NCBI RefSeq assembly: GCF_000284255.1
Contig: NC_017075.1
Location: 2,604,001 to 2,668,000 of the forward strand
Direction: 5' to 3'
Length of the DNA stretch: 64,000 nucleotides
DNA from: Rubrivivax gelatinosus IL144
Lineage (GTDB): Bacteria > Pseudomonadota > Gammaproteobacteria > Burkholderiales > Burkholderiaceae_C
Shown here: in pieces, positions 38,545-46,471 of the stretch
How positions within the stretch are numbered: the first letter of the stretch is position 1
Layout: every line of letters starts with the position of its first letter
Translations under genes and position numbers: made by a program
The notes under the pieces: model-generated
The model's database searches: none
Told to the model about the DNA's origin: nothing
The model's input: only the letters and a program-made list of their open reading frames with translations

Positions 38545-38868
38545 TCACTGGCTGGCCGAGCGCACCGTGATGTTGTTGCGCACGTCCTTCACGTCGGGCA
38601 CGCCGCGCGCGATCTGGGCCGCGTGGTCCTTCTCGTTCTGCGTCGTCGCGAAGCCCGACAGCTGCACCGTGCCGTTGAGCGTCTCGACGCTGATGCGCAT
38701 CGCGCTCACCGTCGGGTCCTCGGCCATGCGCTTCTTCACGCGGGTGGTGATCGTCGAATCGTCGACGTACTGGCCGACGCTGCTCTGGCCGTCGGTCACC
38801 GCACAGCCGGTCGTCGCCAGCGTGCCCAGGCCGAGCACGGCGGCCAGCAGCAGGGAAGTGGTTTTCAT
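38545..38868 (-). CDS. BON-domain lipoprotein (OsmY-like)
   Basis: 107 residues. Signal with lipobox LATTGC (Cys22), then one BON domain (about 38-105): DDSTITTRVKKRMAEDP, VSAMRISVETLNGTVQLSGF, DVKDVRNNITV. BON proteins such as OsmY and DolP bind phospholipids and are induced by osmotic or envelope stress. GGAGAA and a strict sigma-54 promoter precede the ATG. Confidence 0.88.
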   Translation of the reverse strand: MKTTSLLLAAVLGLGTLATTGCAVTDGQSSVGQYVDDSTITTRVKKRMAEDPTVSAMRISVETLNGTVQLSGFATTQNEKDHAAQIARGVPDVKDVRNNITVRSASQ

Positions 38869-38907
38869 CGTCGAGTTCTCCTGGCAAGTCATGGTGCGCC
38901 GCTCAGG

Positions 38908-38921
38908 GCAAGCGCTGTGCC
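38908..38921 (-). promoter_or_regulatory. Sigma-54 promoter of the BON lipoprotein/AI-2E unit
   Basis: On the minus strand GGCAC-AGCGC-TTGC, a strict match 39 bases before ATG 38868, divergent to 38929-38942. Confidence 0.8.
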
Positions 38922-38928
38922 CATGCCG

Positions 38929-38942
38929 GGCCTGCCGCTTGC
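38929..38942 (+). promoter_or_regulatory. Probable sigma-54 promoter of the second hemerythrin gene
   Basis: GGCCT-GCCGC-TTGC, GG-N10-GC intact and -12 box perfect, 31 bases before ATG 38974. Confidence 0.55.
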
Positions 38943-38973
38943 CAGGGCCTGCGCCAGCTCAACGAGGAAACGT

Positions 38974-39444
38974 ATGGATCCAGCCCGAAACGCCACCGCG
39001 GCCCCGCCGCGGACCCACGACGCGCGCGAACTGCTGCGCGAGGATCATCGCCGCCTGCAGCAGCTGTGCGAGGAGTACGCGAGCCTGGTCGAAGGCGACG
39101 CGAGCGCCGCCGATTGCAGCGGGCTGCTGGCGCGCATCGGCGGGCGTCTGCGCATCCATGCCCGCATCGAGGACGAGATCTTCTATCCGGCGCTGCCGGC
39201 CGGCGAGACGCTGACCCAGGCCCGTGCCGAGCACGAACGCCTGGACCGCCAGCTGCGCCGCCTGACCGAGTCGGCGCAGGCCGACGGCGGCGTCGCCGCG
39301 CTCGCCGAGGCCTTGCGCCGCCATGCCGCTTTCGAGGAGGAACGCCTGTTCCCGCTCGCCGAAGGGCTGGACCTCGCCGAACTCGGCAAACGCCTGCGCG
39401 CGCGCCGCGTCGAGCTGACCGGCGATTACGACCAGCCGTCCTGA
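38974..39444 (+). CDS. Hemerythrin HHE-domain protein
   Basis: 156 residues, soluble. Ligand motifs: REDHRRLQQLCEEY, RIHARIEDEIFYPAL, ARAEHERLDRQL, LRRHAAFEEERLFP. These give the His and Glu set of a di-iron site. No membrane anchor, unlike the 29044 protein. GAGGAAA precedes the ATG. Convergent with the third hemerythrin, separated by a hairpin. Confidence 0.88.
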   Translation: MDPARNATAAPPRTHDARELLREDHRRLQQLCEEYASLVEGDASAADCSGLLARIGGRLRIHARIEDEIFYPALPAGETLTQARAEHERLDRQLRRLTESAQADGGVAALAEALRRHAAFEEERLFPLAEGLDLAELGKRLRARRVELTGDYDQPS

Positions 39445-39464
39445 GGCCGCAGCAACGCGGCCTC
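39443..39464. terminator. Hairpin between the two convergent hemerythrin genes
   Basis: An 8-bp perfect stem (GAGGCCGC) with loop AGCAAC. It overlaps the stop codon of the + strand gene and lies just past the stop of the minus-strand gene. Confidence 0.6.
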
Positions 39465-39475
39465 GGGACCCGTGC

Positions 39476-40054
39476 TCAGATCTTGCGCGAGTTCGCCAGG
39501 CCGTCGTCGGAGACGCCGTCGGCGGCCAGCAGGCTGCCGGCGGTCTGCCCCTCGCCGGTGGCGACGCTGGCGTCGTCGCTGGGGTCGGCGGTGAGTTCCT
39601 GGCGCCGGGCGCTCATCGCCTCGGCGATCTGCTCCCAGTCCAGGCGCGCCTGTTCGAGAGCCGGGAAGAGTTCGCCTTCCTCTTCCTTCACGTGGTGCAG
39701 CACGTACTCGCACAGCACGGTGAAGCGGGCGGCGTACTTCTCGTCCTCGGGGCCGAGGCTGCGCAGCTGGTCGATCAGCTGGTGGGCCGACTCGTGCTCG
39801 ACCTCGGCCTCGTCGATGAGGTCGGCCTGCTCGAGCGCCTCGCGTGCGGCGGGGTAGAGCAGTTCTTCCTCGAGGGTGGCGTGGACCTGCAGTTCCAGCA
39901 GCACCTGCTCGACGATGGCCCGGCAGGCCTCGGGGTCGTCCGAGTCGAGCTTCTCGAAGTCCTTGTAGGCCTTCTTGACCCGCTTGTGGTCGTTCTTCAG
40001 GTCGGTGAGGACCTGTTCCCGGGCGGACTGGGCGGCGCGTGATGTACGGGGCAT
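39476..40054 (-). CDS. Hemerythrin HHE-domain protein with acidic tail
   Basis: 192 residues from ATG 40054, chosen by AAGGAGATCCC upstream. The HHE domain (about 15-150) has LKNDHKRVKKAYKDF, QVHATLEEELLYPAA, EVEHESAHQLIDQL, LHHVKEEEGELFPAL. It ends in a hydrophilic Ser/Asp/Ala tail. A strict sigma-54 promoter lies 29 bases before the ATG. Divergent from rpoN. Confidence 0.88.
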   Translation of the reverse strand: MPRTSRAAQSAREQVLTDLKNDHKRVKKAYKDFEKLDSDDPEACRAIVEQVLLELQVHATLEEELLYPAAREALEQADLIDEAEVEHESAHQLIDQLRSLGPEDEKYAARFTVLCEYVLHHVKEEEGELFPALEQARLDWEQIAEAMSARRQELTADPSDDASVATGEGQTAGSLLAADGVSDDGLANSRKI

Positions 40055-40083
40055 GGGATCTCCTTGAACGTTGCCCCGGGCCG

Positions 40084-40097
40084 GCAATCGCTGTGCC
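40084..40097 (-). promoter_or_regulatory. Sigma-54 promoter of the third hemerythrin gene
   Basis: On the minus strand GGCAC-AGCGA-TTGC, a strict match 29 bases before ATG 40054. Confidence 0.8.
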
Positions 40098-40291
40098 GCC
40101 GGGACCGGATCCCCGCCACGGCCGGCGTGCCCGCTGGCACGCTTTGCCGCAAAAGTGTTGCCGTTGCGCACATCCCATCGTTCATCCGCGCGTACGGGAG
40201 CAGGCGTCGTTGCAGCTGCTTACGTCCGCACGCCTGGGAACGCGAGGCGTTGCCGTGCAGTTGTATCGGTTTGCGACCGGCCCTCTCCCCC

Positions 40292-40305
40292 GGCACGGGG
40301 GTTGC
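40292..40305 (+). promoter_or_regulatory. Sigma-54 promoter of rpoN itself
   Basis: GGCAC-GGGGG-TTGC, a strict match 78 bases before ATG 40384. It would make this sigma factor self-amplifying. Confidence 0.75.
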
Positions 40306-40383
40306 GGCGAAGCCTCTTGCGCCCGCGGCGGCACGGCGAAGCCGGCGGACGGAGGCGCCCAACCAAAGAGGAGGCAGACACCG

Positions 40384-41814
40384 ATGGCATCGATGGACCT
40401 GAGAGCGGAACACCGACAGACGCAGACGCTTTCGCCGCGCCTGCAGCACGCCGTGCGCCTGCTGCAGATGTCTTCGCTGGACTTTGCCGCGATGGTGCGC
40501 GACAAGATGGGCCAGAACCCCTTCCTCGAACCCGAGGAAGGCGAGGACGGCGAACCGTCGGCGGCGCCCGAAAGCGAGACCGCGGGCGAGGACGCGTCGC
40601 CCCCCGTGGGCGAGGCCGACAGCCTGTCGATGGAGCAGGGCGACGACCGCGACATGTGGCACGCCGACGGCCCGGGCTCGACCCGCCGCGCCGAGGACGG
40701 CGAGATCTCGGCGATGGAGATGATGGCCGTCGAGACGACGCTCAACATGCATCTGCACGAGCAGCTCAACGTGCTGCCGCTGGAGCCACGCGACCGGGCG
40801 CTGGCGCAGGCCATCGTCGAGTCGCTGGACGACGACGGCTACCTGCGCACGCCGCTGGAGGAGGTGGCCCAGGTGCTGCAGCTGGACCCGCCGCCGACGC
40901 CGACCGAACTGAACATCGCCTTGAAGCGTGTGCAGTCGCTGGACCCGGCCGGCATCGGCGCGCGCAGCGTCGCCGAGTGCCTGCAGCTGCAGCTGTCGAA
41001 GATCGATTGCGAAGCGACGCGGCTGCTGGCCGAGCGCATCGTCTCGCGCCACCTGCAGACGCTGGCGGCCAAGGACGTCAACGGCCTGGCCCACCAGCTC
41101 GGCGAGACGCCGGCGCGCGTCGAGGCGGTCTGCGACCGCATCCGCCGGCTCGACCCGCGCCCGGGCTGGCGCTTCGGGTCCTCGCACATCGCCTACGTCG
41201 TGCCCGACGTGCTGGTCAAGCGCGTGCGCGGGCAGTGGACGGTGCAGTTGAACCCGGCGATCGTGCCGCGCGTGCGCTTCAACCACGTCTACGCCGAGCT
41301 GTTCCAGCGCCACCGCAGCGCCCAGAACACCGAGATGGCCGGCCATCTGCAGGACGCGCGCTGGACGCTGCGCAACGTCGAGCAGCGCTTCTCGACCATC
41401 CTCGACGTCGCCCAGGCGATCGTGCGCCGCCAGCGCCACTTCCTCGAGTACGGCCCGATGGCGATGAAGCCGCTGGTGCTGCGCGAGATCGCCGACGAGG
41501 TCGGCATCCACGAGTCCACCGTGTCGCGGGTGACGAACAACAAGTACATGGCCACGCCGATCGGCGTCTTCGAGCTGAAGTACTTCTTCTCGCGGGCGAT
41601 GATCAGCGCCAACGGCAGCGCCTGCTCGGCGACCGCGATCCGCGGCCTGATCAAGGACATCATCGAGGCCGAACGCCCGGATCGTCCGATGTCGGATGCG
41701 GAGATCACGCGCCAGCTCGCGCAGCAGGGCCTGGTCGTCGCCCGGCGCACGGTGACCAAGTACCGGCAGATGCTGCGCATCGAGTCGGTGGAGCGGCGGC
41801 GGCGGCATTCCTGA
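40384..41814 (+). CDS. rpoN: RNA polymerase sigma-54 factor
   Basis: 476 residues, full length. Region I is Q-rich and leucine-rich (TLSPRLQHAVRLLQMSSLDF, then DKMGQNPFLEPE). Region II is acidic (about 52-110). The core-binding domain is intact, the HTH reads VGIHESTVSRVTNNKY, and the C-terminal RpoN box is ARRTVTKYRQ, which reads the -24 element. AAGAGGAGG lies upstream. The usual housekeeping rpoN neighbours (lptB, hpf, ptsN) are absent, so this is probably an additional copy. It has its own sigma-54 promoter. With the NtrC-type protein at 3024 it would drive the promoters listed here. Confidence 0.95.
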   Translation: MASMDLRAEHRQTQTLSPRLQHAVRLLQMSSLDFAAMVRDKMGQNPFLEPEEGEDGEPSAAPESETAGEDASPPVGEADSLSMEQGDDRDMWHADGPGSTRRAEDGEISAMEMMAVETTLNMHLHEQLNVLPLEPRDRALAQAIVESLDDDGYLRTPLEEVAQVLQLDPPPTPTELNIALKRVQSLDPAGIGARSVAECLQLQLSKIDCEATRLLAERIVSRHLQTLAAKDVNGLAHQLGETPARVEAVCDRIRRLDPRPGWRFGSSHIAYVVPDVLVKRVRGQWTVQLNPAIVPRVRFNHVYAELFQRHRSAQNTEMAGHLQDARWTLRNVEQRFSTILDVAQAIVRRQRHFLEYGPMAMKPLVLREIADEVGIHESTVSRVTNNKYMATPIGVFELKYFFSRAMISANGSACSATAIRGLIKDIIEAERPDRPMSDAEITRQLAQQGLVVARRTVTKYRQMLRIESVERRRRHS

Positions 41815-41864
41815 GGCGGTGGCGCTCGGCGCGCGGCGCGCCGGGCCCGCCGCCGACGCGCCGC

Positions 41865-42551
41865 TCAGACGCGGACCAACACGCCGAAGAAATACTTGTC
41901 GACGTAGACCAGCGAGTTGTGGACGACGTGGATCGCCGCGCAGGCGAGCAGCGAGCCCCCGCCGTGGCGATAGAGGCTGAGCACGAGGCCGAAGGCCACG
42001 GCGAAGACCATCGCGGTCCAGGAGCTCCAGTGTCCGAGGCTGAACAACAGGTTGACGCCGATCAGCGCCGCGGGAGCCCCTAGCGCGGCCAGCATGCGGC
42101 TCTGCAGGAAGCCACGAAAGAGCAGCTCTTCGCCCACCGGCTCGATCAGCGCATAGCTCAGCAGGTACAGAACGACGGCCGTGGCGCCCTGGTGCTGGAG
42201 CAAGGGCGACCACGTGCCCTGGGCAGGCACGATCATCACCTGCAGGAGCAGGAGGCCCAGACAGGCGAGGGCGGCGACGACGAAGGCCGCGCCTCCCTTC
42301 CCTGGCAAGCGCCATCGAGCGCCGGAGCCGGCGCGCCTATCCGGCATCGACTTCAGCAGCACGAAACCAGCGGCCAGCGTCAACGCACTGCCGAGCAGGG
42401 TGGCCACCGATCCATGCCAGCCGGCGGCCAAGGACAGCAGCGTCGCGGCGAGCTTCAATCCGAAGCACAGCAGGAAGACGGCCGCGATGTCGCGGAGCAA
42501 CCCGCGCAGCGGAAGGGGGGCCTCGGCAGCGAGCAGTGGGGGAGTCGTCAT
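41865..42551 (-). CDS. CPBP-family intramembrane metalloprotease
   Basis: 228 residues, about six to eight membrane helices. Family motifs: EELLFRGFL (E-E-x3-R), FSLGHWSSW (His), and the late His/Asn in AIHVVHNSLVY. These proteases of the Abi/CAAX type cut or bind substrates in the membrane. Convergent with rpoN. No sigma-54 site in front; it marks the end of the regulon-like region. Confidence 0.88.
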   Translation of the reverse strand: MTTPPLLAAEAPLPLRGLLRDIAAVFLLCFGLKLAATLLSLAAGWHGSVATLLGSALTLAAGFVLLKSMPDRRAGSGARWRLPGKGGAAFVVAALACLGLLLLQVMIVPAQGTWSPLLQHQGATAVVLYLLSYALIEPVGEELLFRGFLQSRMLAALGAPAALIGVNLLFSLGHWSSWTAMVFAVAFGLVLSLYRHGGGSLLACAAIHVVHNSLVYVDKYFFGVLVRV

Positions 42552-42726
42552 CCAGCGTTCCGGATCCGGTGGCCCGCGCGACGCCGGCCGCGTGCCACAC
42601 AGGGCCGCCGGCCGATTAGATCAGCCCGCCAGAGATCGGCGATCCTCATGCCGGCAGTTGACTCGGTGTCGCATGGCTGTCACTTACGAGTCGCCGCGAA
42701 CGATGTCGGCAGACGGGATCTGGACC

Positions 42727-43716
42727 TCAATCTGGCTGAATCCTGGATGCCGAGATGATGCGCGCCCAGCGCTCGATCTCGGCGTTGAGGAAGCTGCCGA
42801 ATTCGCGCGGCCCGCGCGCGTCGATGCGAAAGCCCTGGGCGCGCGCGCGTTCGGCGACCTCGGGGCTCTGGATGATAGCCACCGCCTCGGCACCGAGCTT
42901 GTCGACGATCGCGTCCGGCGTCGAGGCCGGTGCCAGGATGCCGGTCCAGTTCTCCACCTGCAGCTGCGCCAGCCCCAGTTCGGCCGTCGTCGGCACCTCC
43001 GGCACCTGCGGGTGACGGTGCGGGCTGGTGATCGCCAGCGCGCGCAGCTTGCCGGCCTTGACGTGGGCGATGCTCTCCGGGAAGTTGGAGAAGATGACGT
43101 CGAGCTGGCCGCCGATCAGGTCGGTCAGGCTGGGCGCGCCGCCCTTGTACGGGATGTGCTGCAGCGAGGTCTGCGTCAGGTCCGCGAACAGCTCGGCCGT
43201 CAGGTGCGGCGGCGTGCCGTTGCCTGAGGACCCGGTGTTCAGCGGCCGCTGGTGCGCCTGCGCCACCAGGTCCTTGAAGTCCTTGATCGGGCTGGCGGCG
43301 GGCACGACGACGAGCATCGGCGAACCTGCGAGCAAGGCCACCGGCCGCAGGTCGCGTTTCAGGTCGAACGGAGCACGCCCCTTGAACAGCGTGGCATTCG
43401 CGGCATGCGCCAGCGTGATTGCCAGCAGCGTGTAGCCGTCACCGGGTGACTTGGCCGCCGCGTCGGCGCCGATCTGCGCGCCGCCACCAGGCTTGTTGTC
43501 GATGACGACGTTGACGCCCCATCGCGCCCCGAGCTGTTGCCCGACGAGGCGGGCGACGACGTCGGTCAACCCGCCCGGCGGGAAGGGCACGATGTAGCGC
43601 AGCGTGGCTCCCGCCTTGGGGTAGCCGTTCACCGGGTTCTGGGCCAGCGCGGTGCTGCCCGCGCCGCCGCCGACCGCGCTCCACAGCGCCCAGCGCATCC
43701 AGTCTCGTCGTTGCAT
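42727..43716 (-). CDS. Tripartite-tricarboxylate-transporter (Bug) substrate-binding protein
   Basis: 329 residues, signal peptide (about 1-25, ALA-Q). Bug family signs: YIVPFPPGGLTDVVARLVG, VVIDNKPGGGAQIGADAAA, PHLTAELFADLT, PYKGGAP. It captures a carboxylate-type solute in the periplasm for a TctAB-type permease that is not in the window. It follows the sulfolactate genes on the same strand after a 106-base, lower-GC gap, which may hold its own promoter. In several sulfolactate degraders a TTT system (SlcHFG) imports sulfolactate, so this may be a SlcH-like protein. Confidence 0.85.
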   Translation of the reverse strand: MQRRDWMRWALWSAVGGGAGSTALAQNPVNGYPKAGATLRYIVPFPPGGLTDVVARLVGQQLGARWGVNVVIDNKPGGGAQIGADAAAKSPGDGYTLLAITLAHAANATLFKGRAPFDLKRDLRPVALLAGSPMLVVVPAASPIKDFKDLVAQAHQRPLNTGSSGNGTPPHLTAELFADLTQTSLQHIPYKGGAPSLTDLIGGQLDVIFSNFPESIAHVKAGKLRALAITSPHRHPQVPEVPTTAELGLAQLQVENWTGILAPASTPDAIVDKLGAEAVAIIQSPEVAERARAQGFRIDARGPREFGSFLNAEIERWARIISASRIQPD

Positions 43717-43822
43717 TGGCGTTCTCGAATGGAATGAATCGGAGAACGTCGATCGTGTTGTCCAGCCGGATTCGGCGCAACGCGGATGCTTATTCTGGAA
43801 TTGCGCTTGACCCCGCTGTCTT

Positions 43823-44884
43823 TTATTTCGTGATGCCAATTCCCGGGTCGTCATGGGCTGATGCGGCCCACGCCGCGAGCAGCGCCTCGTCGACCTCGAT
43901 GCCCTCGCTCGCCGCACGCCGGCGCAGCGCCTCGCGCCGCGCGCCGGGCAGGCGCACGCCCTCGTCGGCCAGCATCTCGGCGACCAGCACTTCGACACGA
44001 TCCAGATAAAGCTCCCGCCCGGCCAAGGCGTCGGGATCGATGACCAGGAAGGCCTGTCCCAGCCCCGGCCGGTTGCCCTCGTCGACGAAGAAGCTCGAGG
44101 CCTCGAAGCCGAAGTTGGCGCCGATCAGTGCGCTCGCCAGCAGTTCGACGACCAGTGCCAGCATCGCGCCCTTGGTCCCGGTGGACGAGCCGATCGGCAG
44201 CATCGAGCCCGCCAGCCCGGCGCGCGCGTCCGTGGTGGGCCGACCCTCGGCGTCGAGTGCCCAGCCCTCCGGGATCGGCCGGCCGGCCTGCGCGGCGACG
44301 AGCAGCTTGCCGCGCGCGACTTCGCTCAGGCTCAGGTCGATGATCAGCGGATCGCGCCCGCCGTCCGGCAGCGCGGCCAGGGGACGGCGCGGGAACACCG
44401 CCGCCACCGGGTTGGTGCCGAACACCGCGTGCCGGCCGCCGGCCGCCGGCATCGCGGCCGGAGAACTCGTGAAGGCCAGACCCACCATGCCCGCGGCCGC
44501 CACCGGCCGCAGGTGGTCGGCGAGCACGCCAGCGTGATGGCTGCGCACGACGCCGGCGAACGCCAGGCCGTGCTCGCGCGCGGCGGCCTCGGCTTCGCGC
44601 AGCGCAAGTTCGCAGGCCGGGAAGGCGAGGCCGCCGCCGGCGTCGACGAGGATCGCGCCGCCACGCCGCCGCTGCAGCCGGGCCTTGGCGCTGCCGTCGA
44701 CGCGGCCGTTGCGAAGATGCGTGGCGTACTGGGCGACACGCGACAAGCCGTGCGAGGCCAGCCCCTGAGCCTCGGCCAGCACCAGGGCGCGCGCGGTGGA
44801 TTCGGCCATCGCGGCACCGGCCCCGGCCGCGCGCAGCACGGCGGCGACGCGCGCCTGGGCTTCGGCCAGCGACAGCCGCGTCAT
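43823..44884 (-). CDS. Ldh-family (malate/L-lactate/sulfolactate) dehydrogenase
   Basis: 353 residues, the unusual NAD(P)-dependent Ldh/YbiC/ComC fold: [20 protein letters not shown] at the substrate site, [13 protein letters not shown] carrying the catalytic His, [15 protein letters not shown], and [17 protein letters not shown] overlaps the suyB-like stop (ATGA), so it is translated with suyAB. In sulfolactate utilisers a ComC-type dehydrogenase of this family makes or interconverts (R)-sulfolactate, the substrate of SuyAB. Malate or ureidoglycolate dehydrogenase cannot be excluded on sequence alone. Confidence 0.8.
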   Translation of the reverse strand: MTRLSLAEAQARVAAVLRAAGAGAAMAESTARALVLAEAQGLASHGLSRVAQYATHLRNGRVDGSAKARLQRRRGGAILVDAGGGLAFPACELALREAEAAAREHGLAFAGVVRSHHAGVLADHLRPVAAAGMVGLAFTSSPAAMPAAGGRHAVFGTNPVAAVFPRRPLAALPDGGRDPLIIDLSLSEVARGKLLVAAQAGRPIPEGWALDAEGRPTTDARAGLAGSMLPIGSSTGTKGAMLALVVELLASALIGANFGFEASSFFVDEGNRPGLGQAFLVIDPDALAGRELYLDRVEVLVAEMLADEGVRLPGARREALRRRAASEGIEVDEALLAAWAASAHDDPGIGITK

Positions 44885-46056
44885 GCCGATTCGTAGAGCC
44901 GCGTCAGCACGAACTCGCGGTGCCCCAGCGCCTCGGCTGCGGTGAGGCGGCCGTTGGCGGTGCGCAGCAGCATCTCCAGCGCGCGGTCGCCGGCAGCGTC
45001 CAGCGTCAGCTCGTTCTGCAGCAGCCCGGTCACGTCGACGTCGATATGCTCGCTCATCGTGCGCACCGTGCGCGGGTTGGCGCAGAGCTTGATGACCGGC
45101 AGGATCGGGTTGCCGATGACGTTGCCCTGGCCGGTCGGGAAGAAGTGCACGGCGAAGCCCGCGGCCGCGCACAGCGTCACCATCTCGGCCGCGGCCGACG
45201 AGGAGTCCATGAACCACAGCCCCGGGTGCGTCGGCACTTCGGCCTTGTCGAGCACGCCGTCGACGGTGCAGCGTTTGCCGATCTTCTGGATGTTGCCCAA
45301 CGCTTTCTCCTCGATCGTCGTCAGCCCGCCGGCGATGTTGCCCTTGGTCGGCTGGCTCTCGGACAGGTCGCTGGTCTTGTGGCGCTCGATGACCGCCTGG
45401 TAGCGGTCGAACATGAAGCGAAAGCGCGCGCGCACCGCGTCGTTGGCGCAGCGCGACTCGACGATGTGCTCGCCGCCGGTCAGCTCGGTGGTCTCGCCGA
45501 AGCACAGCGTGCTGCCGATCGTGTGCAGCTTGTCGAAGGCGTTGCCGACGGTCGGGTTGGCGCCGCAGCCGCTCGTCGTGTCGCTCTCGCCGCACTTGGT
45601 GCTGACCCAGAGCTCGTGCAGCGCGCAGGACTCGCGCTGCTTCTCGCTGGCCCACTGCAGGTACTCGCGCGCGGCGCGGCTGGCGTTCAGGATCGTCTGG
45701 TGGTCGCCGTGCAGCTCGATGCCGAAACCGGTGACCGGCTTGCCGCTGGCGGCGATGCCGTCGACGACGCGGCGTGTCCAGCCGTCCTCGATGCCGATGA
45801 CGACGACCGCGGCGACGTTCGGGTTGCAGCCGGTGCCGATCAGGGTGCGGAAGTGCAAGTCGAGGTCGGCACCGAACTGCAGCCGGCCGTAGGGATGCGG
45901 GATCGCCAGCGTGCCGGGGATCGCGTGCGCCACGGCCTCGGCGGCGGCGTTGGACAGGTCGTCGACGGGCAGGATCAGGACGTGGTTGCGCACGCCGACG
46001 CGGCCGTTCTCGCGCCGGTAGCCCAGGAATCGGGTGTTCGAGTCGATCAGGGACAT
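44881..46056 (-). CDS. suyB: (2R)-sulfolactate sulfo-lyase large subunit (UxaA superfamily)
   Basis: 391 residues, the length of SuyB rather than the longer fused altronate dehydratase. Family motifs: [70 protein letters not shown], and [19 protein letters not shown]. It ends in [14 protein letters not shown], which I recall as typical of SuyB. With SuyA it would split sulfolactate into pyruvate and sulfite. The alternative is a sugar-acid dehydratase of the same fold. The sulfonate context favours SuyB. Confidence 0.75.
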   Translation of the reverse strand: MSLIDSNTRFLGYRRENGRVGVRNHVLILPVDDLSNAAAEAVAHAIPGTLAIPHPYGRLQFGADLDLHFRTLIGTGCNPNVAAVVVIGIEDGWTRRVVDGIAASGKPVTGFGIELHGDHQTILNASRAAREYLQWASEKQRESCALHELWVSTKCGESDTTSGCGANPTVGNAFDKLHTIGSTLCFGETTELTGGEHIVESRCANDAVRARFRFMFDRYQAVIERHKTSDLSESQPTKGNIAGGLTTIEEKALGNIQKIGKRCTVDGVLDKAEVPTHPGLWFMDSSSAAAEMVTLCAAAGFAVHFFPTGQGNVIGNPILPVIKLCANPRTVRTMSEHIDVDVTGLLQNELTLDAAGDRALEMLLRTANGRLTAAEALGHREFVLTRLYESA

Positions 46057-46060
46057 GGGC

Positions 46061-46342
46061 TCACCAGCGCTTGGTCTTGATGTTGTGCACGTGGGCGTGC
46101 TCGCCGGCGCGGATAGTCGCCACCACGCGGCCGATGTCCAGGCCGTACTTCAGCACCGTGTCGCCGGGCTGCAGGTCGACCAGCGCGACCTTGTGGCCGA
46201 TCGGGATGTCCTGGCGCGCGACGACGCCGGTGCCGCGGTCCTCGTCGAGGATCCAGCCTTCCAGCGCCATGCCGGCCTTGACGCCTTCGACGACCACGAC
46301 GCCGACGCTGTCGCCCGGGTCGTGCAGAACGAAATGGATCAC
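46061..46342 (-). CDS. suyA: (2R)-sulfolactate sulfo-lyase small subunit, SAF domain
   Basis: 93 residues from GTG 46342, chosen because AGGAG lies eight bases upstream and the product then begins [20 protein letters not shown], the normal SuyA start. A SAF domain (about 10-75) is followed by [13 protein letters not shown] and [10 protein letters not shown]. Small subunit partner of the following gene, four bases downstream. The operon is suyA-suyB-dehydrogenase. The 129 bases upstream, next to the TonB receptor stop, show no clear promoter to me. Confidence 0.75.
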   Translation of the reverse strand: MIHFVLHDPGDSVGVVVVEGVKAGMALEGWILDEDRGTGVVARQDIPIGHKVALVDLQPGDTVLKYGLDIGRVVATIRAGEHAHVHNIKTKRW

Positions 46343-46471
46343 GCGCTCTTCTCCTGGCCGGCGGTGGGCCGGCAACGCCAAAACGCGAGAGGCTAGTGGC
46401 GGCAGGCAGGCGCCGGCCACTGCGCGCGACGCATATCGACATGCGTCGTCCGCAGGGCCGGCCGGCCCCGA

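Larger units (their letters stand above)
40055..40383. other. 329-base intergenic region with divergent sigma-54 promoters
   Basis: It separates the third hemerythrin from rpoN. It holds the two strict sigma-54 sites at 40084-40097 (minus) and 40292-40305 (plus), listed separately. Between them is lower-GC DNA (about 40141-40280) without a convincing gene, the likeliest place for activator-binding sites. It also holds GGCAC-N3-TTGC at 40136-40147, which has wrong spacing for sigma-54. Confidence 0.6.

Noticed and set aside
40136..40147. GGCAC-GCT-TTGC in the rpoN upstream region
   Set aside because: Only three bases between boxes; sigma-54 requires N5 (GG-N10-GC). The correct site is 40292-40305.
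43823..46342. Altronate/galactarate catabolism as primary reading of the UxaA-like genes
   Set aside because: Separate small and large subunits of SuyAB length, the C-terminal sequence and the sulfonate surroundings favour sulfolactate, though the other is not fully excluded.
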